Notes: generated by a model not told the origin, from the sequence alone. A stretch of DNA of 56,963 nt from an uncultured Clostridia bacterium (GCA_934132805.1 CAKPAB010000003.1:1-56963), one strand, 5' to 3'. Shown: positions 43,160 to 52,621, counted from the stretch's first letter. A program made the numbers and translations.

Positions 43160-43987
43160 TTACTTTTCTCCTTTTTTCATAGTTTTTTTTAACTCTATAT
43201 ATTCTTCTAAATCTTGGTCAAATGTGTGACATTTTAGTACTTTATGTACTTCGTCTATTTGCCATTGTTTATAATTTTCTGTATGTGGATATGGTTTCCA
43301 CAACATTCTTTTGCAAAAATGACAAATTACAGTATCTTTTTTATTGAATTTTGATTGTTCATTGTATATTCGTGGCAATAGCTTTTTTTTGGTTGTTGAA
43401 TAATAAATTGCACTTTGATCAGCAAATAATAATTTTTTAGTTTTTATTAATTCTCTTGCTTTTTTTAATAGCCCTGTTTCTTTTATTTTTTTCATATTTA
43501 ACAAAAGCATTCCTGCATTGATATAATCAGGCCATATAAATACTGATCCATATTTTTCTTTTACTGCTGCATATTCATATTCTGTAATGTCTGTGTTGTA
43601 TAATTTTGATATATCTCCATTTGCCATCATGTCAATATCTAAATATAAAATTTTGTCTGGCATGTTTGGTATTAAGTCTGCTAATAGTCTTAGTAATGTG
43701 TATGGTGTACAATATGCATTTTCATTTTTGCAATGCCCGAATTCTTTTTCATAAATATCTGTTACGTCTAATTTTATTACTTTGTTTTCTTCGTTTTTGC
43801 TTTTTACTACTTTATCTAAGTAATCTATTTGTTCATCTTTTATTGATGTATATTCTGGTTTTATTCTTGATAAATTCATTGTTAGTATATAACATGTAAT
43901 ATTTTCTTTTGTCCTATTTGTAATTGATATAAGCTCTGTTAATGCTCCATCAAATACTTTTTCATTTCCACATAAAAGTATATTCAT
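43160..43987 (-). CDS. GT8-family glycosyltransferase (divergent)
   Basis: A 275-residue relative of the neighbouring GT8 enzyme. The DxD motif is YLDIDMMANGD near residue 122, and INAGMLLLNMKKI and FADQSAIYY follow. The N-terminus (MNILLCGNEKVFDGALTELI) is shortened compared with typical GT8. It precedes the other GT8 gene without gap. It probably transfers a second sugar of the same glycan. Confidence 0.85.
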   Translation of the reverse strand: MNILLCGNEKVFDGALTELISITNRTKENITCYILTMNLSRIKPEYTSIKDEQIDYLDKVVKSKNEENKVIKLDVTDIYEKEFGHCKNENAYCTPYTLLRLLADLIPNMPDKILYLDIDMMANGDISKLYNTDITEYEYAAVKEKYGSVFIWPDYINAGMLLLNMKKIKETGLLKKARELIKTKKLLFADQSAIYYSTTKKKLLPRIYNEQSKFNKKDTVICHFCKRMLWKPYPHTENYKQWQIDEVHKVLKCHTFDQDLEEYIELKKTMKKGEK

Positions 43988-44076
43988 AGCTATTCCCCTA
44001 TTATTTTTTAATCTTCAATATTATACATTATTTTTCTATTTTTTTCAACTAATTTCTTGTTTGTTTGTAAATATTT

Positions 44077-45135
44077 TTATGATTTATTTTCATTTATTTC
44101 TTGTTTATTTCCTTTTATTTTTTGGCATTTTATTGCATTTATCATAGTGATTATTGCACTTACTATTATTAGTAAATAAAAGTTTATTCCTCTATTTAGT
44201 ATCATTGCTCCACTTATCATAGTTTGTGGAAAAACTGTTTTGAAAAGTTCTATAAAACCTCCTTCTGTTACTCCTACTGCTCCTGGTGATGGTATCCCTG
44301 ATACTGTTCCATATAATACTGATTGTATACTTATTATTCGTAAAATATTATATTCATTTAGTCCAAATGAGCGATATACCCAATATGATACGCTATAAAA
44401 TGCTAGAAATTGAATATATGTTGTACATATTGTTTTTAATATTACTTTTTTGTGTCCTTTTATATAATCACTACTTGCTTGGTATTTACTTAGTTCGTTT
44501 TCTATTTTTTCTTGCTTTTTTTCTACATTTCTTATTTTTATTTTTTTCATTATTTTTACTACAGAATTAATTATTTTTTGTAGTAATTTTTTATAGAATA
44601 TTGCTATTATTAGTAATGTTAATGCACTTGCATTTAGTAATATTCCAATTACAAAAAAACATATTAGTGCTGTGTTCATTATATTGTGGTTTATGATTAC
44701 GCTTACAAGTGCTAATGAAATTGTTACAACTTGCATACTACTTAAGTTTATTAATAGTGCTAGTGTTGAATTTGCTACTGATATTTTGTCTTTGTACATG
44801 TAGTATATTTGCATTGGTTGCCCTCCGCTTGCTGCTGGTGTTATTCCACTAAAGAAAAATCCTATTAGTGCATATTTTATGTTTTGAAAAAATGTTGTTT
44901 TTTCGTTTAGTGCTTTTAGTGTTCTTCTTATGTTTATTGATTCTCCTAATATGTATATACACATGCATAATATTGCTATTAATATATATTGTATTTTTAC
45001 TGTTCCTAGTACTTGGAACATTTCTCCTGTGTTTTGGTCTTTTAGTATGATATAAAATGTTAATATTATTAGCAATATGAATACTATTGCATTTCTAATT
45101 AATTTGCTTTTCTTTTTCATCTTTTTACCATCCAT
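44077..45135 (-). CDS. Flippase-like membrane protein (UPF0104/MprF-type domain)
   Basis: A 352-residue integral membrane protein with about eight transmembrane segments. The conserved motifs are IGFFFSGITPAASGGQPMQI, near residue 95, and GIPSPGAVGVTEGGF, near 285. These mark the lysylphosphatidylglycerol-synthase transmembrane region (UPF0104, YbhN-like). The C-terminal synthetase domain of MprF is absent. It may move glycolipids across the membrane for the GT8 and PlsC neighbours. The RBS is weak, and the start could also be the ATG 15 bases downstream. Confidence 0.8.
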   Translation of the reverse strand: MDGKKMKKKSKLIRNAIVFILLIILTFYIILKDQNTGEMFQVLGTVKIQYILIAILCMCIYILGESINIRRTLKALNEKTTFFQNIKYALIGFFFSGITPAASGGQPMQIYYMYKDKISVANSTLALLINLSSMQVVTISLALVSVIINHNIMNTALICFFVIGILLNASALTLLIIAIFYKKLLQKIINSVVKIMKKIKIRNVEKKQEKIENELSKYQASSDYIKGHKKVILKTICTTYIQFLAFYSVSYWVYRSFGLNEYNILRIISIQSVLYGTVSGIPSPGAVGVTEGGFIELFKTVFPQTMISGAMILNRGINFYLLIIVSAIITMINAIKCQKIKGNKQEINENKS

Positions 45136-45180
45136 TTCTTCTATGGTATATTATTATTTATTTTTTGTTTTTTGTCAAGC

Positions 45181-45475
45181 GATTGAAGTGAAAAATAGAA
45201 AATCTTAAATAAAAAACTGAGGAATGCTCACGGGGAAACTGTATATATGTATATGGTTTGATAATTCTTTCGGCTGCATTACACAACATAAGAATTTCTA
45301 AAAAAATAAATGGCACCCTTCCACTTTGTGAACTCTTTCCATTTATTTTTTAAGAAATTCTAATATTGTTTCAATTGCATTCAAGAATTTTAAAACCATA
45401 TACATATATACAGTTTTTGGCTGAGTGAGAGAGGCTCAGTTTTTTATATTAGCTTTTCTTTTTGAACGTAATGAA
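45181..45475 (+). mobile_element. 295-bp palindromic element, copy A
   Basis: This non-coding element begins GATTGAAGTGAAAAATAG and ends TTTGAACGTAATGAA. Paired stems run inward: AAAAAACTGAG with CTCAGTTTTTT, AAACTGTATATATGTATATG with its complement, and AAGAATTTCT-AAATAAATGG with CCATTTATTTT-AGAAATTCT. A near-identical copy in opposite orientation is at 51642-51936. No ORF is inside. It is probably a MITE or structured repeat. It fills most of the 461-base gap between the flippase-like gene and thrS; the rest of the gap holds the thrS terminator. Confidence 0.85.
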
Positions 45476-45565
45476 TAAGGGAATTTTATAAAATTGATAT
45501 ACCCTCTCCTATAGGCAACTCCACTATTCCACTCCAAAACTATAAAACCATTATCTAGTAACAAA

Positions 45566-45591
45566 AAAGAATAGCTTTTACACTATTCTTT
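45566..45591 (-). terminator. Terminator after thrS
   Basis: On the minus strand AAAGAATAG pairs with CTATTCTTT around an 8-base loop and a T-run follows, a few bases after the thrS stop. Confidence 0.85.
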
Positions 45592-45596
45592 AAAAT

Positions 45597-47522
45597 TTAT
45601 TTTGTTTTATTTTCTACTTCATCTTTTATTCTAGTAACAAATTTATCAACATCCATAGTTTCATTTTCTGTGTTTTCTCTTGAACGAATAGAAACTGTAT
45701 TTTCTTCAACTTCTTTTGCTCCAACAACTAGCATATATGGAACTTTTTCAAGTTGAGCTTCACGGATTTTATATCCTACCTTTTCATTTCTATCATCTAA
45801 AGTAACACGAATTCCTGCTTTGTGCAATTTTTCTTCAATTGATTTAGAATAATCATGTTGTGCATCTGTAATTGGTAATATTTTTACTTGTGTTGGTGAT
45901 AGCCATAATGGGAATGCTCCTTTTGTTTCTTCAATTAAGAAGCACATAAATCTATCAAATGTTCCTAAAATTGCTCTATGGATAACAACTGGTCTATGTT
46001 TTTCTCCGTCTTCACCAACATATTCTAGTTTAAATCTTTCTGGTAATAAGAAGTCTAGTTGACAAGTTGATACTGTTACATCATGTCCAACTGCTGATTT
46101 TAATTGAACATCTAATTTTGGTCCATAGAATGCTGCTTCTCCTTCTGCTTCGTAGAAGTTTATTCCTAATTCAGTCAAGATTTCTCTTAATTGTCCTTCT
46201 GCTTTTTCCCACATTTCATCATCATCAAAATATTTATGTGTATCTTTTTTATCTCTTAATGATAATCTAAATTCATAATCTTTAAATCCAAAATCTTTGT
46301 AAACTGCTAAGATTAATTGTACAACTTTTCCAACTTCATCTTTAATTTGGTCTGGTCTTACAAATAAATGCGCATCATTTTGACACATTTCACGAACTCT
46401 CTCTAAACCGCAAACACTTCCACTATCTTCATATCTAAAGTCATGTGCTAATTCTCCAATTCTTATTGGTAAATCTCTATATGAATGCATTTTATTTTTG
46501 TATATTAACATGTGATGTGGGCAGTTCATTGGTCTTAATACCATTTCTTCATTATCCATTTTCATAACAGGAAACATATCTTCTTTGTAGTGGTCCCAGT
46601 GTCCTGAAACTTTGTATAATTCTGTATTTGCAAGTGATGGTGTATATACATGTTGATATCCCATTTCTACTTCTTTATCTTGAATATATCTTTCTAATAA
46701 TCTTCTTACTGTTGCACCATTTGGTAAATACATAGGAAGTCCTGAACCAACTAATGGGCTTGTCATAAATAATTCTAGGTCTTTTCCTATTTTTCTGTGG
46801 TCACGTTGTCTTGCTTCTTCCAGTTTTTGCATGTATTCGTCAACTTGGCTTGCTTTTGGGAATGATATTGCATAAATTCTTTGTAACATTTTGTTATGCT
46901 CGTCACCTCTCCAATATGCACCTGATGATGATAATATTTTTATAGCTTTTACCTTTCCTGTTTTCATTAAATGTGGTCCAGCGCATAAGTCTGTAAAATT
47001 TCCTTGCTTATAAAAGCTTATTTCTTCTCCATCTGCTAAGTCGTTTATTAGTTCTTGTTTATATGGTTGTCCTTCCATTAGCTTTAATGCATCTTGTTTT
47101 GGTAAAGAGAATCTTTCTATTTCTATATCTTCTTTTATTATTTTCTTCATTTCTGCTTCTATATTGTTTTTGTCTTCGTCTGTAAAAGGTTTTTCTACGT
47201 CAAAATCATAATAGAAGCCATTTTCAATGCTTGGTCCTATTGCGAATTTTACGTTTGGAAATAGCCTTTGTACTGCTTGCGCCATTATGTGTGATGTTGT
47301 GTGCCAATATGCTTTTTTACCGTCTAGGCTACTATCAAATGTTTCTATACTTAGTTTGCAGTCTTCTTGTAATTCATATCTTAGGTCTTTTACTTCTCCA
47401 TTTACTATTCCACAAGTTGCCATTCTTGCTAGTCCTTCGCTTATTTTTTTAGCAACTTCGTATATTGTACTTCCTTTTTCGACTTCTAATATTGAGTTAT
47501 CTTTTAATGTTATTTTTATCAT
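45597..47522 (-). CDS. thrS: Threonyl-tRNA synthetase
   Basis: A 641-residue class II synthetase. The N-terminal TGS domain starts MIKITLKDNSILEVEKGSTI. The editing domain contains HTTSHIMAQAVQRLF (HxxxH) and CAGPHL. The catalytic core has the zinc ligands Cys in NCPHHMLIY, then His and His. The anticodon domain ends the protein. Length is normal. The 41-base gap to xerD has no room for a T-box, which many Firmicute thrS genes carry, so it is likely co-transcribed with xerD. Confidence 0.97.
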   Translation of the reverse strand: MIKITLKDNSILEVEKGSTIYEVAKKISEGLARMATCGIVNGEVKDLRYELQEDCKLSIETFDSSLDGKKAYWHTTSHIMAQAVQRLFPNVKFAIGPSIENGFYYDFDVEKPFTDEDKNNIEAEMKKIIKEDIEIERFSLPKQDALKLMEGQPYKQELINDLADGEEISFYKQGNFTDLCAGPHLMKTGKVKAIKILSSSGAYWRGDEHNKMLQRIYAISFPKASQVDEYMQKLEEARQRDHRKIGKDLELFMTSPLVGSGLPMYLPNGATVRRLLERYIQDKEVEMGYQHVYTPSLANTELYKVSGHWDHYKEDMFPVMKMDNEEMVLRPMNCPHHMLIYKNKMHSYRDLPIRIGELAHDFRYEDSGSVCGLERVREMCQNDAHLFVRPDQIKDEVGKVVQLILAVYKDFGFKDYEFRLSLRDKKDTHKYFDDDEMWEKAEGQLREILTELGINFYEAEGEAAFYGPKLDVQLKSAVGHDVTVSTCQLDFLLPERFKLEYVGEDGEKHRPVVIHRAILGTFDRFMCFLIEETKGAFPLWLSPTQVKILPITDAQHDYSKSIEEKLHKAGIRVTLDDRNEKVGYKIREAQLEKVPYMLVVGAKEVEENTVSIRSRENTENETMDVDKFVTRIKDEVENKTK

Positions 47523-47563
47523 TATTTTATCTTTCCTTTCTCAAGTCTCAATTGTTTAATTTG

Positions 47564-48445
47564 CTATGCTCTTGGATGAGCTTTTTGATAAATATTTTTT
47601 ATTCCTTCGTCTTGAAATTGCATGTATACTTGTGTTGATGATATATCTGAGTGTCCTAGCATTGTTTGTATTGATTTTAGGTCTGCTCCATTTTGTAATA
47701 AGTGTGTTGCAAATGAGTGTCTTAATACATGTGGTGTTATATCTTTTGTAATATGTGCTTGTTCTTTATAGTATTTTATTATTTTCCAAAATCCTTGTCT
47801 TGTTAGTCTTTGTCCATTTACATTTACAAATAATGCTTTTTCATTATCATCTTTTAATAGTATTTCCCTTGCATGGTCTGTGTATTCTTTTAATGCTTTT
47901 AATGACATTTTTCCAAGTGGTATTATTCTTTGTTTGTTTGCTTTTCTACAGTTTACAAATCCTTCTTTAAAGTCTATATCATCTATATCTAATGATATAA
48001 TTTCTGTAACTCTCATTCCTGTAGCATATGCAAATTCTAGCATTGCTTTATCTCTTATTCCTTTTAAATCTATATCTTTTGGTTGTTCTAATAATAGTTC
48101 TACTTCTTTAGATGTTAAAACACATGGTGCTTTTTTTTCTACTTTTGGTGATTGTAAATTTTTTGTTGGGTCTTTTTTTACTTTTCCTTTTTTTAATACA
48201 TATTGATAAAAAGATCTAATTGATGCTATGCATCTTGAAATTGTTGAAGGTTTTTTTCCTAATTCTTCTAAGTATTCTATATAGTTTTGCATTACTTCTT
48301 CATCAACTCTGTTATATGCTACTTCGCATCCTTCTATATATCTTCTGAATTGTTTTAAGTCTCTTTTGTACGATTGTAATGTGTTATTTGATAGTTTTTT
48401 GTCATTTTCTAAAAAATCGAAAAAAAGTTTTAATTGTTTTTCCAT
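47564..48445 (-). CDS. xerD: Tyrosine recombinase XerD
   Basis: A 293-residue site-specific recombinase for chromosome dimer resolution at dif. The SAM-like N-terminal domain contains NTLQSYKRDLKQFRRYI. The catalytic residues are Arg in GMRVTEI, His-x-x-Arg in HVLRHSFATHLL, His in LGHSDI and Tyr in STQVYMQF. The order next to spoIIM on the same strand matches Firmicutes, where xerD lies in this neighbourhood. This is the housekeeping enzyme, not a phage integrase. Confidence 0.93.
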   Translation of the reverse strand: MEKQLKLFFDFLENDKKLSNNTLQSYKRDLKQFRRYIEGCEVAYNRVDEEVMQNYIEYLEELGKKPSTISRCIASIRSFYQYVLKKGKVKKDPTKNLQSPKVEKKAPCVLTSKEVELLLEQPKDIDLKGIRDKAMLEFAYATGMRVTEIISLDIDDIDFKEGFVNCRKANKQRIIPLGKMSLKALKEYTDHAREILLKDDNEKALFVNVNGQRLTRQGFWKIIKYYKEQAHITKDITPHVLRHSFATHLLQNGADLKSIQTMLGHSDISSTQVYMQFQDEGIKNIYQKAHPRA

Positions 48446-48533
48446 GTTTCCTTACCCCTATATTTTAAATATTTTATTTACATAAATTCTGTATATGTTA
48501 TATCAAAGAATTACAAAAAAGTAAATAGATTTT

Positions 48534-49172
48534 TTAAAAATATTTTACAAATTTTTTTAAAATATTTGTTGATATTAGTATTTCTACGATTGCTGCTATA
48601 CATAAAAGCCCTAACATAATACATGAAAAAATTGTGTGCCTTAATACTTCTATTTTTATGTTATCTCTATTTCTGTCTTTTACTATTGATTTGTATAGCT
48701 TAAAACCACTTACTCCTATTGCTAATATTGCCGGTATTAGTATTATGTTTTGCATTATTAATGCTATCATTACAAATAGTATTCCTTTTCCTATTCCTAA
48801 TGTTGTAATTATTGTTGCTATTGTATAGCCTAAGCAGAAGCCTCTATATAATATTATACCAAATACTACTGGTATTCCTATTACAGTTGTTCCAAAAAAC
48901 CATAGTGTTATTGCTAATATTATGTTTTCTATTATGCTTGTTTTTAGTAATTTTGTTGTTTCTATATTTTCTATGTTTTTGAGTTGTTCTATGAAGTTGT
49001 TAACATATGTTGTTATTTCTGATATTTGTGTTTCTGTGCTGTTGTTTATGTACATTACTCCTAAAAAAATGCCTACTAAAAATATTAGTGTTACTAATAT
49101 GTATTCTTTTTTGTTATTTGTGATGTGGTTGTATATTATGTCCCATATTTTAAGTCTTTTGTTTCTTTTCAT
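48534..49172 (-). CDS. spoIIM: Stage II sporulation protein M
   Basis: A 212-residue protein with about five transmembrane segments. SpoIIM, with SpoIID and SpoIIP, drives septal peptidoglycan remodelling during engulfment. Motifs seen are FLVGIFLGVMYINN, NIILAITLWFFG, and YRGFCLGYTIATI. ATG 49172 follows AAGGAG; an in-frame extension to 49205 is rejected. It lies directly upstream of xerD. Confidence 0.88.
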   Translation of the reverse strand: MKRNKRLKIWDIIYNHITNNKKEYILVTLIFLVGIFLGVMYINNSTETQISEITTYVNNFIEQLKNIENIETTKLLKTSIIENIILAITLWFFGTTVIGIPVVFGIILYRGFCLGYTIATIITTLGIGKGILFVMIALIMQNIILIPAILAIGVSGFKLYKSIVKDRNRDNIKIEVLRHTIFSCIMLGLLCIAAIVEILISTNILKKFVKYF

Positions 49173-49304
49173 AAATCTCTCCTTATCTTTTACACTTTTA
49201 TACATAATGTGTATTCGATAAAGAGTTTTTTAGAACTGTTCTTGTTGTTATAATTTATAGCTCAAATATCCATATTCATTTTCTGATATTTAAACTATAA
49301 TTTT

Positions 49305-50492
49305 TTATAAAATTTTTCCGTAGTTTCCTCCGCCTCCAGATTGTACTTTTGCATTTCCTGTTCTTGCTTTTTCTATTGAATTTGCTACTTTTTCTCCTAC
49401 AACCGCTTCGATATCGTCTTTTGATAATCTATGTAATATATTCATTTCTGTTTCAAAATTATCTAACAATTTTTCTATTGTCTTTCCTCCAACCCCTGGA
49501 ATAAAGCCAAGTGGAACTTGATATATGTATGGTGGTCTATTATCTGGACTTTGGGTTTCTTTTTTATCTTTAATTAATTCAATTCTATCAAAAACTCCAA
49601 AAGTTACCTTATTACTTCCGCAATATGGGCATATTTCAACTGGCTCTTTAGTCTCAATTGTTTTGTTGCAATTGTCACAATAAGTTCTATGATATTTTCC
49701 AAGTTTTGGGTCCAAACCATAATTTGCTATTATTTTTCTTCCGTCTTCGTTTTTTAAAGCTTTTATAACTTCTTTAAAAGAAATGTCTTCTACTTGCATT
49801 TTGTTGTATTCTCTTGCTATTTTAGGTAATGAATGTGCATCTGAATTTGTTACAAATGTCTTGTTTTCTAGTTCTGATATTTCGTCTGCTAAAAATGTAT
49901 CTGAACTTAATCCTAATTCTACTGCAAATATTTTATCATATTTTTCCTTAAATATGTTTTCTAATCTATCTGTACAATTTCCATAATAGCTTTTAAATGG
50001 TGTGAATATATGTGCTGGTATTAGAATTCCATTATATTTTTCAACAATGTCTATTAATTCGTATCCTGATACATTTGACCTTTGCGTGCTTAATGTTATA
50101 TTTTTTATATGATGACTCATTTCGTTTGAAAAGCCTTTTATATCTTTTAGATGTGGAAAGAAACATACATTGTGGGCTGCTCCGCATTTTCCATTTCTGC
50201 CTTTTTCTGATGTTTCTACTTCACTTCCTAGAAGGATACATACTTTGTCTTTGTAGATAATTCCTCCGTCTTTTAGTTCATATGCATCTCCTGTTTTTAA
50301 AAAGTTTTCTATGTCTTCTATTACATATGGTGATGCACAGTCTATTATTCCTACTATGTTTATTCCTTTTCTTTCTGCACATTCTTTTGCTATGTTTGCA
50401 AAATTTAGGCTTTTGGCTGCTGTTATTTTTATTGGTTTTCCGTTTTCTGATCTTCCTATGTGTACATGTAAATCTGCAAATACTTCGTACAT
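49305..50492 (-). CDS. Endonuclease-Q-like PHP-domain protein
   Basis: A 395-residue protein. The PHP domain starts FADLHVHIGRS and has conserved metal ligands in IDCA, GSEVETSE, PAHIFTP and SDAHSLPK. A zinc ribbon (CDNCNKT, CPYCGS) and a helix-hairpin-helix (FIPGVGGKTIEKLL) follow. This layout is that of endonuclease Q and Bacillus YqxK-type proteins, which cut at deaminated bases in DNA. It ends with a Gly-rich tail. Two unknown genes lie upstream on the same strand. Confidence 0.82.
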   Translation of the reverse strand: MYEVFADLHVHIGRSENGKPIKITAAKSLNFANIAKECAERKGINIVGIIDCASPYVIEDIENFLKTGDAYELKDGGIIYKDKVCILLGSEVETSEKGRNGKCGAAHNVCFFPHLKDIKGFSNEMSHHIKNITLSTQRSNVSGYELIDIVEKYNGILIPAHIFTPFKSYYGNCTDRLENIFKEKYDKIFAVELGLSSDTFLADEISELENKTFVTNSDAHSLPKIAREYNKMQVEDISFKEVIKALKNEDGRKIIANYGLDPKLGKYHRTYCDNCNKTIETKEPVEICPYCGSNKVTFGVFDRIELIKDKKETQSPDNRPPYIYQVPLGFIPGVGGKTIEKLLDNFETEMNILHRLSKDDIEAVVGEKVANSIEKARTGNAKVQSGGGGNYGKIL

Positions 50493-50590
50493 TTTTATTC
50501 CTCTTTTCTTTTTATCTTATTTAAATATTTTTGCTTATATTGCTTTTATTTTCCATAAATTTTAGACGACTTTTTGGGTCGCCTTTTTAT

Positions 50591-50881
50591 TTATCTTAAT
50601 ATTTCTTCTGTTTCTTCTTGTATATATTCACCAGATTTTTCTTGTTTTATTCCTAGTTCTTCCAATATCTCTTTTCCAAATAGTGAATTGTCATTTTCTT
50701 TTGTTTCTGTCTCTGCCTCATTTTGTATATCTTTGTTTTTTATATTTTTGTCTACTATTGTTTGAAATCTTTTTAAAATTCCTCCACCTATTATTGTTGT
50801 CATTGAATATTCTTCATTTATTCTTTTTAATGCATAGAATGGTTTCATTCTTACTGTCCCTACTTTTTCATTTTTTTCCAT
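50591..50881 (-). CDS. Unknown 96-residue protein
   Basis: No family is recognised. The N-terminal half (GTVRMKPFYALKRINEEYSM) is moderately hydrophobic with basic residues. The second half is Glu/Lys-rich and probably coiled or disordered. Its start overlaps the stop region of the upstream 188-residue gene, so translation is coupled. It may work with that gene and the endonuclease-Q-like gene, 99 bases downstream. Confidence 0.6.
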   Translation of the reverse strand: MEKNEKVGTVRMKPFYALKRINEEYSMTTIIGGGILKRFQTIVDKNIKNKDIQNEAETETKENDNSLFGKEILEELGIKQEKSGEYIQEETEEILR

Positions 50882-51444
50882 TATACTTCTACCTCCTGCA
50901 TCATTGTTACAAATTGCTTAAACTCTTCAAAATATCTGTTTTTGTTATCTCTAAATGTTTCTAGCTCCATTTGCATAATTGCTTTTTCTGGTGTAAAGCC
51001 TGCTCTTTCTGGTCTGTCTAGTAGCATTCCTCCAAAGTTATCTACTAATTCTAGTATATCACTCTCTGGCTCTCTTGGCGTGCTTCCACTATATCTGTTT
51101 ACTTCTTCGCATATTTTGCAAAATCTTTTGTCAAAACCTAGTGTTGCTAAAAATTCTGCTCCATTTTTTGCGTAGCTGTGCAAACTTTCCAGGCTTTGTG
51201 GACCGTCTATTTTTTTACAGTTGCATAATAAGCATGCTGTTAGTATTAAATTTTTGTCTAAGTTTTCTGATACGTTTGTGTATTCTAAGAACATTCTTGC
51301 TATCTCAGTTTTGAATATTATTGAGTTATTGAAAAATATTGATATTCCTCTTTTTTCTCTTAACATTCTTTGTAATTTGTTTAGTATGTCCATTTTGTTT
51401 ACTATGTCTTTTTCGTTTAATAGGTAATCTGCAAATGTTTCCAT
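50881..51444 (-). CDS. Unknown 187-residue protein, possibly a degenerate HD domain
   Basis: An all-helical-looking cytoplasmic protein starting METFADYLLNEKDIVNKMDI. The segment CKICEEVNRYSG and ILELVDNFGGMLLDRPERAG recalls HD/HD-GYP proteins, but the HD metal pair is not evident, so activity is doubtful. ATG 51444 follows AGGAAGG. A palindrome (51459-51477) sits just before the SD. Confidence 0.6.
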   Translation of the reverse strand: METFADYLLNEKDIVNKMDILNKLQRMLREKRGISIFFNNSIIFKTEIARMFLEYTNVSENLDKNLILTACLLCNCKKIDGPQSLESLHSYAKNGAEFLATLGFDKRFCKICEEVNRYSGSTPREPESDILELVDNFGGMLLDRPERAGFTPEKAIMQMELETFRDNKNRYFEEFKQFVTMMQEVEV

Positions 51445-51458
51445 GTTTTTTCCTTCCT

Positions 51459-51477
51459 GTGGATATTTTATATCCAC
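51459..51477. promoter_or_regulatory. Palindrome upstream of the 187-residue gene
   Basis: GTGGATAT and ATATCCAC flank a 3-base centre a few bases before the Shine-Dalgarno sequence. It may be an operator or a leader hairpin. Confidence 0.4.
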
Positions 51478-51570
51478 TTGTGTGATAATTACTTTTATTA
51501 TAATTTAAAGATTTATTTTTTGCAACATTTTTTGACAATGTAATATAAATGTAATATTTGATAATTAAAG

Positions 51571-52008
51571 TTTATAGCTTATAGCAAATATAGCTTTGTA
51601 GTTCCAGGGCTTTATAGGTATATATTTTATATTGTATCTTGTTCATTACGTTCAAAAAGAAAATCTAATATAAAAAACCGAGCCTCTCTCACTCAAGCCA
51701 AAACTGTATATATGTATATGGTTTTAGAATTCTTGAATGCAATTGAAACAATATTAGAATTTCTTAAAAAATAAATGGAAAGAGTTCACAAAGTGGAAGG
51801 GTGCCATTTATTTTTTTAGAAATTCTTATGTTGTGTAATGCAGCCGAAAGAATTATCAAACCATATACATATATACAGTTTTCCCGTGAGCATTCCTCAG
51901 TTTTTTATTTAAGATTTTCTATTTTTCACTTCAATCAATCGATACAATATAAAATATATACCTATAAAGCCCTGGAACTACAAAGCTATATTTGCTATAA
52001 GCTATAAA
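51571..52008. mobile_element. 438-bp outer palindrome with nested element
   Basis: A perfect 68-bp inverted repeat has arms at 51571-51638 (TTTATAGCTTATAGCAAATA...) and 51941-52008. Between the arms lies copy B of the 295-bp element with only 3 and 4 extra bases. This looks like one palindromic element inserted into the centre of another, or a composite hairpin of about 438 bases. No coding sequence is seen. It occupies most of the 585-base gap before rnhA. Confidence 0.85.
51642..51936 (-). mobile_element. 295-bp palindromic element, copy B
   Basis: The reverse complement of this stretch matches 45181-45475 with only a few single-base differences and the same length. It is flanked by the 68-bp arms of the outer palindrome. 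The two copies face opposite ways 6.1 kb apart, enclosing thrS, xerD, spoIIM and three further genes. Confidence 0.85.
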
Positions 52009-52029
52009 CATTGCAGTCGTATTGTGTAA

Positions 52030-52464
52030 TTACAATGTTTTTATTGCATTTCTTGCTAACTCATCACATCTATTATTAAATTCATTATCAGCATGTCCTT
52101 TTACTTTGATAAACTTTACTTTATGCATTTGCGTCATTTTATAAATTTCTTGCCAAATCTCCTTGTTTTTTACAGGCTCTTTACTTGAAGTTTTCCAATT
52201 GTTTTTTTGCCAATTATAAATCCATCCTTGTGAAAAGCCATTTACTAGATATGCACTATCGCTATATAGCTCAACTTCACATGGAAATTTTAGCATCTTT
52301 AGTCCTTCCAAAGCTGCTGTAAGTTCCATTACATTATTTGTTGTATTATTTTTAGCTCCTGATATTTCTTTTTTATTTCCTTTATACATCAATATCGCTC
52401 CCCATCCTCCTGGGCCTGGATTTCCAGAACAAGCTCCATCTGTATATATAATTACTTTTTCCAT
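52030..52464 (-). CDS. rnhA: Ribonuclease HI
   Basis: A 144-residue enzyme that degrades RNA in RNA-DNA hybrids. The metal-binding acids are Asp in IIYTDGACSGNPGPGGWG, Glu in VMELTAALEGL, Asp in LYSDSAYLVNG and Asp in GHADNEFNNRCDELA. The basic handle region KNNWKTSSKEPVKN is present. Length and motifs are normal. GGGAGG precedes the ATG. Confidence 0.95.
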   Translation of the reverse strand: MEKVIIYTDGACSGNPGPGGWGAILMYKGNKKEISGAKNNTTNNVMELTAALEGLKMLKFPCEVELYSDSAYLVNGFSQGWIYNWQKNNWKTSSKEPVKNKEIWQEIYKMTQMHKVKFIKVKGHADNEFNNRCDELARNAIKTL

Positions 52465-52621
52465 ATTTTTATTTCCTCCCTAAGGCACATTTCTTGTTTT
52501 TTCTTTGTTTTTATGCTATTATATCAGTATAATTAAAAAATAACAATAGTTTTTTATGTTGAATTTTTGACTAATGTAAACAACAATGTTACTTTAAAAT
52601 TTTGAGAAAGAAGGTGTAAAC

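Noticed and set aside
47523..47563. A T-box leader for thrS, and one for leuS.
   Set aside because: The gaps upstream of thrS (41 bases) and leuS (46 bases) are too short for a T-box.
47564..48445. A phage or island integrase.
   Set aside because: Length, motifs and the neighbourhood with spoIIM fit the housekeeping XerD.
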